DNA of 64,000 nucleotides. It comes from Thalassobius sp002708925. Lineage in GTDB: Bacteria > Pseudomonadota > Alphaproteobacteria > Rhodobacterales > Rhodobacteraceae. The notes beneath the pieces were generated by a model, which ran no database searches, had not been told where the DNA came from, and worked only from the letters and a program-made list of their open reading frames with translations. Within the stretch, counting starts at the first letter, position 1. Each line of letters begins with the position of its first letter. The DNA is taken from contig NZ_JBNAGJ010000001.1 in assembly GCF_049803795.1 (NCBI RefSeq), positions 62,001 through 126,000 on the forward strand. The letters are read 5' to 3'. A program made the position numbers and the translations under genes. Shown in pieces: positions 34,301 through 42,628 of the stretch.

Positions 34301-36224
34301 ACCAGCCCTGCAAACGGCCCTGAATTTGCCGATCCGACAGGTTGCGGATCGTGACGGGCAACTGGCCGGACTGCGCAAAGCGCGAGAAAGCCCGAAGCGT
34401 CGGAGCAACCGCAGACATCTGAGCGGTCTCGGCGTCGCCAAACGGGTTCACATAGTCGATCGCAACGCTGTATTCGGCGGGGCTTGGGTCCAGCGGAAGC
34501 AGTCGCAAGACATGCTCGCCGGGGGGCAGCAGGACCGTTTTCTCCAGATGCGGGGCGGTGGCTTTTTCGCGGTGAAACCCGGCAGAAGAGGGCCGCCCGG
34601 CGCTGCTGATGTCCAGCTCATACCGCGCGCCCGCCGGAGGGCTGACGGTGACGCGCATTTCCGCCGCGCGTCTGAGGTAAAATCCGAAATGATCGCGGTC
34701 CCCGTCGCGCAGCGTACCAACCAGCGGTGTGCCAATCGTCAGTCGGCGGGGCTTGGCGGCGTCATCGTTCGGTTCGCGCTCGGAATTGGGCCGGGGCGGG
34801 CCAAGCGGTTTGGCCAGAACGCGATAGTCCCCAAGGCCGCGCAGGCTGATCTGCGCCGTCCCCGCCGGCAGATAGAGATCGCGCGCCGGTAAACGGGGCC
34901 CGTGACGGGCATTGCGCCGGATGTCTGCGGCTGTCTCGCCCAGGGCATCCGTCAGCAGAGCCTGGCTTACCCCGTCGCCCGTGACTTGCAGTCGCCACAT
35001 CTGCGCGACATCCCCGGTCAGAAAGGCAAAGCTGTCGCGCTCTTCTTGGGTCAGGTGTCCCTGAACCAGAACGCGACCGTCCAGCGGCGGCCAGCTGGTC
35101 GGATCCTGGTTGGGTTCGGGGCGGGCGCGTTTGGGTATCGCGATTTCACGCGCACTCAGCCGGTAGCGCGTGCCCTCGGCGCGGCCACGGGACAGCACCA
35201 GATCGCCTGCCACGGTGGGCGCGATGTTCAGATCTGCGCCGGTCCAGCATTCCTCGCCCTGCGGTGCGTTCAGACATAGGCGCAGGGGGGCTTCGGCCTG
35301 TAGCGACAGCGCATAGCCCCTCTGATCCGGCAGGGCAGGCAATTGAAAGGTGTCGCGGTCCGATCCGTCCAGAATGGCCTGAATTGTCTTCCCCACGGGC
35401 AGGGGAGAGGGCCGGTTGTCATCCACCTCGTGCCCGGCGTCATCCGAGCGCGAAATTTGCAAACGCCAATGGCCGGGGTGGTCTGGCGGGGCGTTGCGCG
35501 CACGCAGGCAAAACTGTGCATTTTCAATAGGTTTCAGCCCGGTCAGAGCGATCCGCCCCTCGCCTGCGCGGCGGGCCAGTTCCTGGCCTTCTGCGGTTAG
35601 CCAGAGTTCAAGATGCTGCTGCGGCGCACCGATCAGGGCGATATCATGCACTTGCGGGCTTTCTGGCGTGCCCGCCGGCAAATCCGGGGTCAGGCACAGG
35701 CTGCCTGGCTGCGCGGCCCCGGCGCTGTCGGGGCCGATTTTCTGATCGTCGGTGACGAACACAGGCGCGGCCAGGCGGCGAATGCGCAGGCTTGTCCGTG
35801 TCTGGGCCATCGCGGCCAGCCCGATAAAATACGTCCCCGGCACCAGCAGACTGGGCCGCAGCCGCGCCACCCGGTCCCCCATCCCCAAAGAGCTGTCCGA
35901 CAGCAGCACCTCCCGCTTGGTGGCCTGCCCCTTTTCATTCAGGCTCAGCCGGTTCAGCTCGATGGTCAGGCCGATCGGCTGCATCGCCTCGGCCGAGATT
36001 TCATACAGCGCGGTCGGATCGTCGGCGTCCAGCTGAAACAGGGCAGATCCGCTCAGATCGAGCTGCGTTTCATAGCTGCCATCTGGCGGCAGGGCGATGT
36101 GCCGGGCCGAAACCGGAGGCGTATCAGGCTGCGCGCCGGGCATGGCGGACAGATCGACAAGCCCCTCGGACAGGCCGGGCATGGGCAAAAGAGCGATCAG
36201 CAGGGCCGAGACAGCAATACGCAT
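31347..36224 (-). CDS. Secreted multidomain protein with two VWA domains
   Basis: I take ATG 36224 as the start, because it gives a signal peptide (MRIAVSALLIALLPMPGLSEG), not the longer frame reading into the upstream gene. 1625 residues. PPC-like beta-domains fill much of the first half (for example EPNDDAAKPRRLTIGTPLVG near 478-520). A discoidin-like stretch lies at about 785-870. VWA1 is at about 1174-1345 with DQSPS (MIDAS) and ITDADSD. VWA2 is at about 1386-1560 with DASGS and ITDGEE. No C-terminal membrane anchor is apparent, so it may be periplasmic or exported. It begins 2 nt after the transglutaminase-like gene, so the pair is co-transcribed. Its role is unknown; VWA domains usually bind protein partners. 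Confidence 0.75.
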   Translation of the reverse strand: MRIAVSALLIALLPMPGLSEGLVDLSAMPGAQPDTPPVSARHIALPPDGSYETQLDLSGSALFQLDADDPTALYEISAEAMQPIGLTIELNRLSLNEKGQATKREVLLSDSSLGMGDRVARLRPSLLVPGTYFIGLAAMAQTRTSLRIRRLAAPVFVTDDQKIGPDSAGAAQPGSLCLTPDLPAGTPESPQVHDIALIGAPQQHLELWLTAEGQELARRAGEGRIALTGLKPIENAQFCLRARNAPPDHPGHWRLQISRSDDAGHEVDDNRPSPLPVGKTIQAILDGSDRDTFQLPALPDQRGYALSLQAEAPLRLCLNAPQGEECWTGADLNIAPTVAGDLVLSRGRAEGTRYRLSAREIAIPKRARPEPNQDPTSWPPLDGRVLVQGHLTQEERDSFAFLTGDVAQMWRLQVTGDGVSQALLTDALGETAADIRRNARHGPRLPARDLYLPAGTAQISLRGLGDYRVLAKPLGPPRPNSEREPNDDAAKPRRLTIGTPLVGTLRDGDRDHFGFYLRRAAEMRVTVSPPAGARYELDISSAGRPSSAGFHREKATAPHLEKTVLLPPGEHVLRLLPLDPSPAEYSVAIDYVNPFGDAETAQMSAVAPTLRAFSRFAQSGQLPVTIRNLSDRQIQGRLQGWSADPALHLSAQALTLGPGQVQTVPMVFAAAPDLNAGKLPVFVAITDAQGQALGSAPVAFAATPEAPAQAPAQAKHVPDALRGGINLAQAALGARWLPTDTAQIDETGDYARGNPAQARGFPVLLNGVIAQGTPPVDQEAYLSANNAPHSLAPVLALPEGREFPVAGIAIDTRMLAAGDALHRFAVDLSHDGQSWAEALTGTHDLWGQTAYYTLPDGPRMARFVRLRALDRRRPPTGQIAVNGFEVIAQPGHSGLGPLNLADRRLGGWASGGRQHLLGPGFLHAPIRPDQPANQLIAPEGTADHNVIFSFLNTRSAQLAALEFTYPHTLPDAPNFAATAVVQPLLNTPLDAPAKPVTIGLPTAPKPGEIIQLPWPGTLPLRGLRISFQAQNPETTQLHLPTHIAVLERPEGKDYLSALGTYGQYATQRTPPAPRSETQRAQRVRPLPLNDKFQPGQVEFARHQDIWSLEITQPAARLDIRTQGAPGFVPTVVLRDGTGTRIDPLPSERPDDPQVTLHSFALTAGHYRVEIQESRRNTVFLIDQSPSVLGYLPLIRRGVIDFADALQPGRDRVNFRALGRDWATRDWFSDTVLLRKALATYPREGTSTAEASLIDAADKLQDQEGSRAIVLITDADSDYHGELPQKLAASGARIYVIKVSSGGMWQDPTTAQHAAAFWAGATGGEVWPVLRSEDISTGYARVAARLLGPKSYRIAASAQPVSLEPGRLRVLETARAQNDDPAARPAAMLIIFDASGSMLRRLDGRRRIEIARDSVSAFLAGLSAQSPKEQPLSVGLRVFGGPPESCQTRLAVAPSADLSQTEAQVQLIRPQNKAKTAIGASLRAARQDLANWTGPASILLITDGEETCEGDPLAEIQALRAAGIDTQVDVVSFALDPEIDRATFHSWAQAGGGIFIEADSGADLLAALRETRKLGFALYQKGKLISRGQAGGAEIPLKPGWYEVLFDGAEIPVPVQILPGQETVID

Positions 36225-36226
36225 GA

Positions 36227-38521
36227 TCACCGCCCCAGAACCGTGTTGCAGACGCCCTCGGTGGCGGTGCCGGGGATCAGCATGACCGAATCCAGAACGA
36301 ATTCGAATGTCACGCCCACAGCCAGACCGCCAAGCGCGCTGAGCCCCAGGCCAGCGATGGCCACGCCGGCCCCGGCGCCGATGGCCCCGCCGGCGACGGC
36401 CAGCATACTGTTCCCGACCAGACAGCACCCCGTCATGTCGTCGTCGCCCGCGTAATTGGCCTGACAGTCATTCCCGCCCTTGATCGCAAAGGCCATCGCG
36501 ATGCCCAGGCTGATGGCTCCGGTCAGATATTCCACGAATTCCGAGCCCCCGGCGGCGCTCATCCCCAGGATATGCCCGGTTGAGGGATCGAACCGCCACC
36601 AGCGCAGATCCGAATCCTGCCCCACCAGTAACAGCGCCCGCCCATGTTTCAGATCTGCGTTCATGCGATCCGTGGTCAGCGTGTCGATTGCGCGCCCCTC
36701 CAGCCAGTTTTTCAGATCGCCGGGGCTGCGCAGCACGGTTTCGACAGGGCCCTGCATCCAGAATTCCGAATTGTCCGAGGTGGAGAAGTATTGCTCGATC
36801 AGGGTTTCTTTCAGGCCCTGCCGCAGGGCCTGTTCGGGGGCGGCGATCAGGTGCCCGCCCGTTTGCTGCCCTTCTGCCTGTTGCGTGGCCGTCCCCTGCG
36901 TGCGCGCCAGCCCCATCACCGGCGCGTGCAGAATATCCATCCGCGTGACCAGCAGCCCGGCCTGGGTTGTCTGCTCGAAAGCGCGGCGCATACTGACGAA
37001 GGCCCCGGTGCGCACGGCGCGGGCCTGAGGGTGAAAATCGGGGGCCAGCATCTGCCCCAAAAAGGCCATGTCCGACCAGGGCATCGGGGACGTCCCATAG
37101 CTGATGGCCCCGGTTGCGATCAGCTCTTCGGCAGAAGTCTGTTGGCGCATCAGGGCTGCGTAATACGGGATCTGGCCAAGCGCCTGAGCCTGGCTGCGCA
37201 GCCCGGCAATCGTCCGCCACGCGCCGTTTTCAGCGCCGGTTCTGATGTCCACGATGCCTTCGAACGTGATATGAGAGCTGGCGGTTTCCGGCCTTTCATC
37301 GCGGAAATCGAACAGGCGGCGGGTCTCGTCCCGGCGGGGCAGGCCAGGGCCCCAGGTGCTGATGGTCAGCAGAGCGCCGGTCAGACGCGGGGCCCCTTGG
37401 CCTGGGGTGTTTTCGGGGGCTGAGGTATCGCTCAGAATGCCCTGCCCCCCTGCCAGCTTGCCTGAAATCGTCTGGAAAATGTCGGGGCCTGCGGCGGCAT
37501 CCGCCGCTTTGACCGTCAGCCCCAACAGGCCAAAGGCGCGCGCGTCCGGCGCGGCCTGCCCATTCAGAACGGGCACGAAATAGGGGGCTTCCTGATCCGT
37601 GCCGACGGTGGCCGGGGAAATGCCGATGGTTAGTTGCCGCAAGGCTTGATTGGCCACCGGGGTCTCATAGGTCTGCATCAGGGATTCGCGATGCAAGCGC
37701 CCGGCCTCGTGGCGTTCGATATCCATGCGGACCGCGATTTTATGCAATTGCTCTTGTGGCACCTGATCGGCCAGATACGCGGTGGGCTGCACCTGCGGTG
37801 CGCGCAGCTTACCGAAGGCCGGATGCACGTCGATCCACGCGTCCGAGGGCGTTTCCCGATACCGTACCCACACGTAATTCCGAGCGATTTCAGAAAGATG
37901 CGCCTTCAGGTTTGGGGGGGCGTGCAGCTGGTTTTGATCCAGGGAGTGCTGCAAAAGACGCGCCTGGGCGTCGATGGTCTGACGGGGATTGTGGGATTGT
38001 CCGGCCAGCCGCGCACGTTCGCGAGCCACCCAGCCAGCCCCCAGCGCAGGGGTCAGCAGCGTCTCTAGCCTGTCCTCGGAGATCAAAGGCGCGAATCTGG
38101 GGCGCGGGGCCAGAGCCTGCCCCAGCAAGCGCTGCGCATCCTCGGCAGATAGGGCGCCGCGCACCAGCTGGGCCTCGCCTGCCATGGTGTTGATCAGCCC
38201 GGCCAGCAGAACGGCCTGATCCCAGGACGAGCCGGCCTGCGCCGAAATCGTCCCCGAGGGGCCGCGCAAAACGCCCAGGTAGGGATCATAATGGATTTGC
38301 GTCCGGACGTGCTCGGCGGCGGCCGAAATCTGATAGTCCAGATGGTCGGCCAGGGCCTCGAGGTCGTGGAGATGCGCGGGGATACTGTCAGCGAGATCCC
38401 TTAGAATCTGGCTGTTCCGCGCGACGCGGGTTTCAAGATCGGGCGAGAGGGTGAAAGCCTGGCCGATATGCGGAAACACAAGGATCAAACAGGCCAAAAC
38501 GGCCTTTGGAATGCGCAGCAT
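36227..38521 (-). CDS. Transglutaminase-fold secreted protein with degenerate active site
   Basis: ATG 38521 has a GGAG site and gives a signal peptide (MLRIPKAVLACLILVFPHIGQA); a TTG four codons earlier is less likely. 764 residues. Residues ~70-240 resemble a bacterial transglutaminase-like domain (IHYDPYLGVLRGPSG ... GSSWDQAVLLAGL ... VWVRY ... WIDVHPAFG). Where active homologues have Cys, His and Asp, this protein has Ser99, Tyr216 and His233 on my alignment by eye. Three or more hydrophobic, glycine-rich helices lie near the C-terminus (about 660-755). It is transcribed with the giant VWA gene. It is probably a pseudoenzyme or scaffold. The fold call is moderate. Confidence 0.55.
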   Translation of the reverse strand: MLRIPKAVLACLILVFPHIGQAFTLSPDLETRVARNSQILRDLADSIPAHLHDLEALADHLDYQISAAAEHVRTQIHYDPYLGVLRGPSGTISAQAGSSWDQAVLLAGLINTMAGEAQLVRGALSAEDAQRLLGQALAPRPRFAPLISEDRLETLLTPALGAGWVARERARLAGQSHNPRQTIDAQARLLQHSLDQNQLHAPPNLKAHLSEIARNYVWVRYRETPSDAWIDVHPAFGKLRAPQVQPTAYLADQVPQEQLHKIAVRMDIERHEAGRLHRESLMQTYETPVANQALRQLTIGISPATVGTDQEAPYFVPVLNGQAAPDARAFGLLGLTVKAADAAAGPDIFQTISGKLAGGQGILSDTSAPENTPGQGAPRLTGALLTISTWGPGLPRRDETRRLFDFRDERPETASSHITFEGIVDIRTGAENGAWRTIAGLRSQAQALGQIPYYAALMRQQTSAEELIATGAISYGTSPMPWSDMAFLGQMLAPDFHPQARAVRTGAFVSMRRAFEQTTQAGLLVTRMDILHAPVMGLARTQGTATQQAEGQQTGGHLIAAPEQALRQGLKETLIEQYFSTSDNSEFWMQGPVETVLRSPGDLKNWLEGRAIDTLTTDRMNADLKHGRALLLVGQDSDLRWWRFDPSTGHILGMSAAGGSEFVEYLTGAISLGIAMAFAIKGGNDCQANYAGDDDMTGCCLVGNSMLAVAGGAIGAGAGVAIAGLGLSALGGLAVGVTFEFVLDSVMLIPGTATEGVCNTVLGR

Positions 38522-38641
38522 TAAGGGCTCCAATCGAAATGGTTGCAGACCTTTCAGGGCAGTAATTGGCCTGCGTAAATGCCCATAGATAAGGGGGGCA
38601 GGTCCGGGCTTGTCAATTCAAAAATCCATTAAAAACATGGG

Positions 38642-38659
38642 CCTATGGAAATCCATAGG
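38642..38659. promoter_or_regulatory. Lux-box-like 18-bp palindrome
   Basis: CCTATGGA-AA-TCCATAGG is a perfect palindrome lying 121 bp upstream of the transglutaminase-like gene and 38 bp downstream of the end of the LuxR-type gene. Its length and CT/AG ends fit the lux-box class (CT-N-AG), though the centre differs from the LuxR consensus. A weaker half-site CCCATAG is at 38582-38588. Likely bound by the adjacent regulator. Confidence 0.5.
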
Positions 38660-38696
38660 TGTCAACCGGCAGGGGCGGGGGCTGCCCGCGCGCGGC

Positions 38697-39479
38697 CTAA
38701 AGGCTGATTTCACCCGACATGATCGCCTTGGCCAGGGCCTCTTCTCGGGTGGCGGCCCCCAGTTTTTTGCGCGCGCCTTTCAGGTGCAGATCGACCGTGA
38801 CACTGGCCAGCCCGATCTGATCGGCGATTTGGGCCGTGCGCAGCCCTTGCGCCAGCCAGAGCAGGCATTCGCGTTCGCGTGGGGACAGGCATGAGGGCGG
38901 CGGGGCGGTCTGCGCCGCGCTTTCTTGAAAGGACTGATGCACCAGCAGCCCGGCCAGATGCAGCCCGGCCCCGTGTTCACGCAAGAGCGCCTCGTATTCC
39001 GGGCGGGGCAGGCACGAGCCGAAGTTCCAGCCGCCGAAATGCCCCGCATTGGCCCGCCGCACCGTGCAGGACACCCCGCTGCGCAGCCCGGTCTCGCCTG
39101 CCTGGCGGATAAATTCGGCCTCCTCCGCGGACAGCATATAGGCATTTTCCTGAACATAATCGCGCCCGGTGGGGACTGGGGCCAGGGTGTGGCAGGTCTT
39201 GAAAAAGGGGTCGGTGGCGGCCAGCTCTGCCTCTAGATAGTGGTCGGCCCACCAATCGGGCATGGCCGAGAAAATCATCGGCCGATCCTGCGGAGCCGAG
39301 GGGCGCAGGTACATATAGATCGGCAGATCGACTCCCAGCCCGGCCAAAAAGCCGCGTGCCAGATGCCATTTGCTGGCCAGATCAAGGCAATGATCCAGAT
39401 CCGCGCGCAGAGCCAGCAGGGATTCGGCGCAGGGGGCGCTGGCCCCGTTCGGGCGAATGATATGATACCGGTTCTGCAA
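38697..39479 (-). CDS. LuxR-type transcriptional regulator with autoinducer-binding domain (solo)
   Basis: The protein has 260 residues. The N-terminal domain matches LuxR/TraR ligand pockets in part: Trp77, Tyr81, Asp90 and Pro91 (WWADHYLEAELAATDPFF) align with TraR W57, Y61, D70, P71, and a Gly near 135 with G113; the W85 equivalent is not evident. The C-terminal LuxR helix-turn-helix (about 198-255) reads LSPRERECLLWLAQGL, TAQIADQIGLASVTVDLHL. No luxI synthase is seen, so it is a solo. It lies upstream of the transglutaminase-like/VWA operon on the same strand and beside a palindrome. Confidence 0.85.
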   Translation of the reverse strand: MQNRYHIIRPNGASAPCAESLLALRADLDHCLDLASKWHLARGFLAGLGVDLPIYMYLRPSAPQDRPMIFSAMPDWWADHYLEAELAATDPFFKTCHTLAPVPTGRDYVQENAYMLSAEEAEFIRQAGETGLRSGVSCTVRRANAGHFGGWNFGSCLPRPEYEALLREHGAGLHLAGLLVHQSFQESAAQTAPPPSCLSPRERECLLWLAQGLRTAQIADQIGLASVTVDLHLKGARKKLGAATREEALAKAIMSGEISL

Positions 39480-39611
39480 TGCGCTCTCGGGGTTTCAGAA
39501 GTCCTGAACAGATGCGCCCGCAGTTTGTGGCGCGACGGGCCAAAGTCAACACGCAGGGCGGCATGGGGCGGCGTAAACGCCCGAATGCGGACAGTTTGCT
39601 AGACTGTTGCG

Positions 39612-39639
39612 AAAAAATTCTGCCTGACAGTAATTTTTT
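39612..39639. promoter_or_regulatory. AT-rich inverted repeat upstream of eutB
   Basis: AAAAAATT and AATTTTTT (8-bp arms) flank 12 nt in the 223-bp gap between the LuxR gene and eutB, ending 63 bp before the eutB start. It could be an operator or a UP-type/curved-DNA element. No regulator is assigned. Confidence 0.3.
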
Positions 39640-39702
39640 GCTTGCCCCCGGAATTGAGCCAGCCGCAACATCGCGTCACGTAAACAAAGGAAGCCGCCCC
39701 CC

Positions 39703-41079
39703 GTGAGCTATAAGATCGCGCTGAACCAACAGACCTGGGTGTTCGAGGGGCTGGCTCAGGTAATGGCCAAGGCGACGCCTGCGCGATCGGGGGATGCGCT
39801 GGCCGGGATTTGCGCGCGCAGCGATGTGGAACGGGTGGCCGCGCAGATGCTGCTGGCCGATCTGCCGCTGGATGTCTTTTTGCAACAGGCGCTGATCCCC
39901 TATGAACAGGACGAGGTCACGCGGCTGATTGTGGACACGCATGATACGGCCGCTTTTGCCCCCGTGGCGCATATGACGGTGGGCGCGTTTCGCGACTGGT
40001 TACTGTCGGATGCGGCGACGGGCAGTGCTCTGGCCCGTCTGGCGCCCGGCATTACCCCGGAAATGGCCGCCGCCGTGTCCAAGCTGATGCGCAACCGTGA
40101 TCTGATCGCCGTGGCCCGCAAGATCGAGGTACGCAGCGGGTTTCGCACCAGTTTGGGGCTGCCGGGGCGGATCGGCTCGCGTTTGCAGCCGAACCATCCG
40201 TCGGACGATCTGCGCGGGATCGCGGCCTCGACGCTGGATGGGCTGTCCTATGGGGTGGGCGATGCGGTGATCGGCATCAACCCGGCGACGGATAACATCC
40301 CCACGGCCTCGGCCCTGCTGGATATGTTAGAGGAGCTGCGCACCCGCTATGACATCCCCACCCAGACCTGCGTTCTGACCCATGTGACCAACAGTTTGCA
40401 GATGATCGAGCGCGGCGCCCCCGTTGATCTGGTGTTTCAATCGGTGGCCGGTACGCAGGCCGCGAACGAGGGATTCGGCGTCACCCTGTCCATGCTGCAA
40501 GAGGCGCGCGCCGCCGCGCTGAGCCTGAACCGCGGCACCGTGGGCAATAATGTGATGTATCTGGAAACGGGGCAGGGCTCGGCCCTGTCGGCCAATGCGC
40601 ATCACGGGGTGGATCAGCAAACGCTGGAGGCGCGCGCCTATGCGGTCTGCCGGGCGGTGGATCCGCTGATCGTGAACACGGTGGTGGGCTTTATCGGGCC
40701 GGAATACCTCTATGATGGCAAAGAGATCATCCGCGCGGGGCTGGAGGATCATTTCTGCGGTAAGCTGATGGGCCTGCCGATGGGCTGTGACGTGTGCTAT
40801 ACCAACCACGCCGAGGCCGATCAGAACGATATGGATGTGCTGATGACCCTGCTGGCCGATGCGCGCGCCCATTTCCTGATTGCCGTGCCGGGGGCCGATG
40901 ACATCATGCTGAATTATCAAAGCCTGTCCTTTCATGACATTGCCTATCTGCGCAACAGTTTCGGGCTGCGCGCCGCGCCGGAATTCGAAGCCTGGCTGCA
41001 AGCGGCCGGTCTGGTGGATGAAAATGGCCGGTTGGGCTCGGGGAGCGGCGCGCTGCACCTGCTGGAGGGGCTGGCATGA
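39703..41079 (+). CDS. eutB: Ethanolamine ammonia-lyase large subunit
   Basis: The protein has 458 residues; GTG start with an AAGGAAG site 10 nt upstream. Family blocks: SKLMRNRDLIAVARKIEV, SRLQPNHPSDDLRGIAASTLDGLSYG, INPATDN, the AdoCbl/substrate loop NNVMYLETGQGSALSANAHHG, GFIGPEYLYDGKEI and GLPMGCDVCYTNHAEADQND. With EutC it cleaves ethanolamine to acetaldehyde and ammonia using adenosylcobalamin. No shell or reactivase genes are near, so it is the non-compartment form. It is a B12 consumer in a window that makes B12. Confidence 0.97.
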   Translation: MSYKIALNQQTWVFEGLAQVMAKATPARSGDALAGICARSDVERVAAQMLLADLPLDVFLQQALIPYEQDEVTRLIVDTHDTAAFAPVAHMTVGAFRDWLLSDAATGSALARLAPGITPEMAAAVSKLMRNRDLIAVARKIEVRSGFRTSLGLPGRIGSRLQPNHPSDDLRGIAASTLDGLSYGVGDAVIGINPATDNIPTASALLDMLEELRTRYDIPTQTCVLTHVTNSLQMIERGAPVDLVFQSVAGTQAANEGFGVTLSMLQEARAAALSLNRGTVGNNVMYLETGQGSALSANAHHGVDQQTLEARAYAVCRAVDPLIVNTVVGFIGPEYLYDGKEIIRAGLEDHFCGKLMGLPMGCDVCYTNHAEADQNDMDVLMTLLADARAHFLIAVPGADDIMLNYQSLSFHDIAYLRNSFGLRAAPEFEAWLQAAGLVDENGRLGSGSGALHLLEGLA

Positions 41080-41816
41080 GCGATCTGCCTCAAAAAGACC
41101 CCTGGGCGCGGCTGCGCGCGGCCACCCCTGCGCGGATCGGGCTGGGGCGCAGCGGGGCGGGATTGCAGACGGGCACCAATCTGGCGTTTCAATTCGCCCA
41201 TGCCCGCGCGCGCGATGCGGTGCACCGGGCGGTGGATCCGGTGGCCCTGGCGCAGGAGCTGGCCCCGCATCCGGTGATCCAGCTGACCAGTGCCGCACCG
41301 GACCGGGCCACCTATCTGCGCCGCCCGGATCTGGGCCGCATGTTGTCCGCAGACAGTCAGGATAAGCTGCGCGGCTATGAAAAGCCCGATGTGGTGTTTG
41401 TCATCGCGGATGGGCTCTCGGCGGATGCGGTGCAGGCCCATGCTGTGCCGGTGGTGCGGGCCTCGGTCCGGGCTATGCCCAAGATACAGATCGGCCCCAT
41501 CGTCATCGCCACCCAGGCGCGTGTGGCCATCGGGGATCAGATCGGCGCCGCCCTTGACGCGCGTCTGAGCATCCTTCTGGTGGGCGAGCGTCCGGGGCTG
41601 ACCGTGGCCGACAGCCTGGGGGCCTATCTGACCTATGCGCCGATGCCGGGCCGCAAGGACAGTGATCGCAATTGTCTGTCAAATATCCACGGGCAGGGCG
41701 GGCTCAGCTATGGCGAGGCCGCGCACAAGATCGCCTGGCTGACGCGCGAGGCATTGAAACTGGGCCTGACAGGCACCGGCCTGAAAGAAGAGGCAGGCCC
41801 GGCCCTGCCAGCCTGA
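41076..41816 (+). CDS. eutC: Ethanolamine ammonia-lyase small subunit
   Basis: The 246-residue partner of EutB has the motifs DPWARLRAATPARIGLGRSG, FQFAHARARDAVH, DVVFVIADGLSADAVQAHA, VATQARVAIGDQIGAAL and LVGERPGLTVADSLGAYLTY, then RNCLSNIHGQGGLSYGEAAH. It starts in the last four bases of eutB (ATGA), typical of the coupled pair. Cytosolic. No dehydrogenase for the acetaldehyde product follows. Confidence 0.97.
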   Translation: MSDLPQKDPWARLRAATPARIGLGRSGAGLQTGTNLAFQFAHARARDAVHRAVDPVALAQELAPHPVIQLTSAAPDRATYLRRPDLGRMLSADSQDKLRGYEKPDVVFVIADGLSADAVQAHAVPVVRASVRAMPKIQIGPIVIATQARVAIGDQIGAALDARLSILLVGERPGLTVADSLGAYLTYAPMPGRKDSDRNCLSNIHGQGGLSYGEAAHKIAWLTREALKLGLTGTGLKEEAGPALPA

Positions 41817-41833
41817 AGCCTCCTTTCGCGACG

Positions 41834-42628
41834 TCAGGACAGCGCCTTGCCAAAGCGCTGCCGCGCAACCCGCAGCGCCGCGGTGAAAATCAGGTAATAG
41901 ACCCAGGTCACCAGCACGGCGGGCTGATCGCTGATCAGGTAAATCACCCCGATCGCCGGCCCCGCCAGCAGCGTGTTCCACAGGGCGAAATCCGAAAGTT
42001 TGCGTTCAGGGATGGTTAGGCGGGCCTTGCTGTCCTGATAGGTCAGCAGCCGCGGAAACACAAAGAGCAGCGCCCCCACCGCCATCACCCATACCGCATC
42101 GGTCAGCGCGGTAGCAAAGAACACCGGGGTGGAGAACCGCAGCAGGGACATCTGGAAAAAGGTCATCATTTTGAACTCTTCGCGGGTCAGCAGGTTATGC
42201 GCCAGAATGGCCGCCCCCAGCAGCGCCAGCACCCCCCAGAAGGCCGGCATTCCCAGCAGCCCCAGCACATAGCCCATCGTCAGAACCGTCCCCAGCCGGA
42301 CCAGCACAAAGGCGGGATAGAAAGGTTTGGGATAGTCCACCTGGATCCGGCGGCGCGGGGTGCTGTCATGGCGCAGCCCCCAGGTGTCATTCATCAGATA
42401 GCCCAGCTCATATACGGAAATGAACGCCAGATAGCCGGTGAAATACAGCGTCAGGATCAGCCCCAAGGAGGCCTCGGTCAGCCCCGCCGTCAGGATCAGC
42501 CCCGGCGCCCACAGTGTCAGCGCGTTGAATCCGAACCCGCGCAGCCCCTTCATCCGTGAAAAATAGGCATACAGGAACGGCACCAGCAGGATGGCGTGGT
42601 TGCGCTCAGTAATAAAGGGTTTCGGCAT
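41834..42628 (-). CDS. UbiA-like integral membrane protein with altered motif
   Basis: The protein has 264 residues with about eight helices. The segment YELGYLMNDTWGLRHDSTPRRR resembles UbiA motif I (NDxxDxxxD) but has Gly84 in place of the second Asp; Asn80, Asp81 and Asp88 are kept. The last cytosolic loop lacks an obvious second DxxxD motif. It overlaps a HAD gene, which overlaps a glycosyltransferase gene, so the three form one operon. The set recalls pairings of UbiA-type prenyl-phosphoribose enzymes with phosphatases. Activity is uncertain. Confidence 0.6.
   Translation of the reverse strand: MPKPFITERNHAILLVPFLYAYFSRMKGLRGFGFNALTLWAPGLILTAGLTEASLGLILTLYFTGYLAFISVYELGYLMNDTWGLRHDSTPRRRIQVDYPKPFYPAFVLVRLGTVLTMGYVLGLLGMPAFWGVLALLGAAILAHNLLTREEFKMMTFFQMSLLRFSTPVFFATALTDAVWVMAVGALLFVFPRLLTYQDSKARLTIPERKLSDFALWNTLLAGPAIGVIYLISDQPAVLVTWVYYLIFTAALRVARQRFGKALS

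Noticed and set aside
36225..36428. N-terminal extension of the VWA protein
   Set aside because: The extra 68 codons are Arg/Gly-rich shadow of the upstream gene; ATG 36224 gives a signal peptide.
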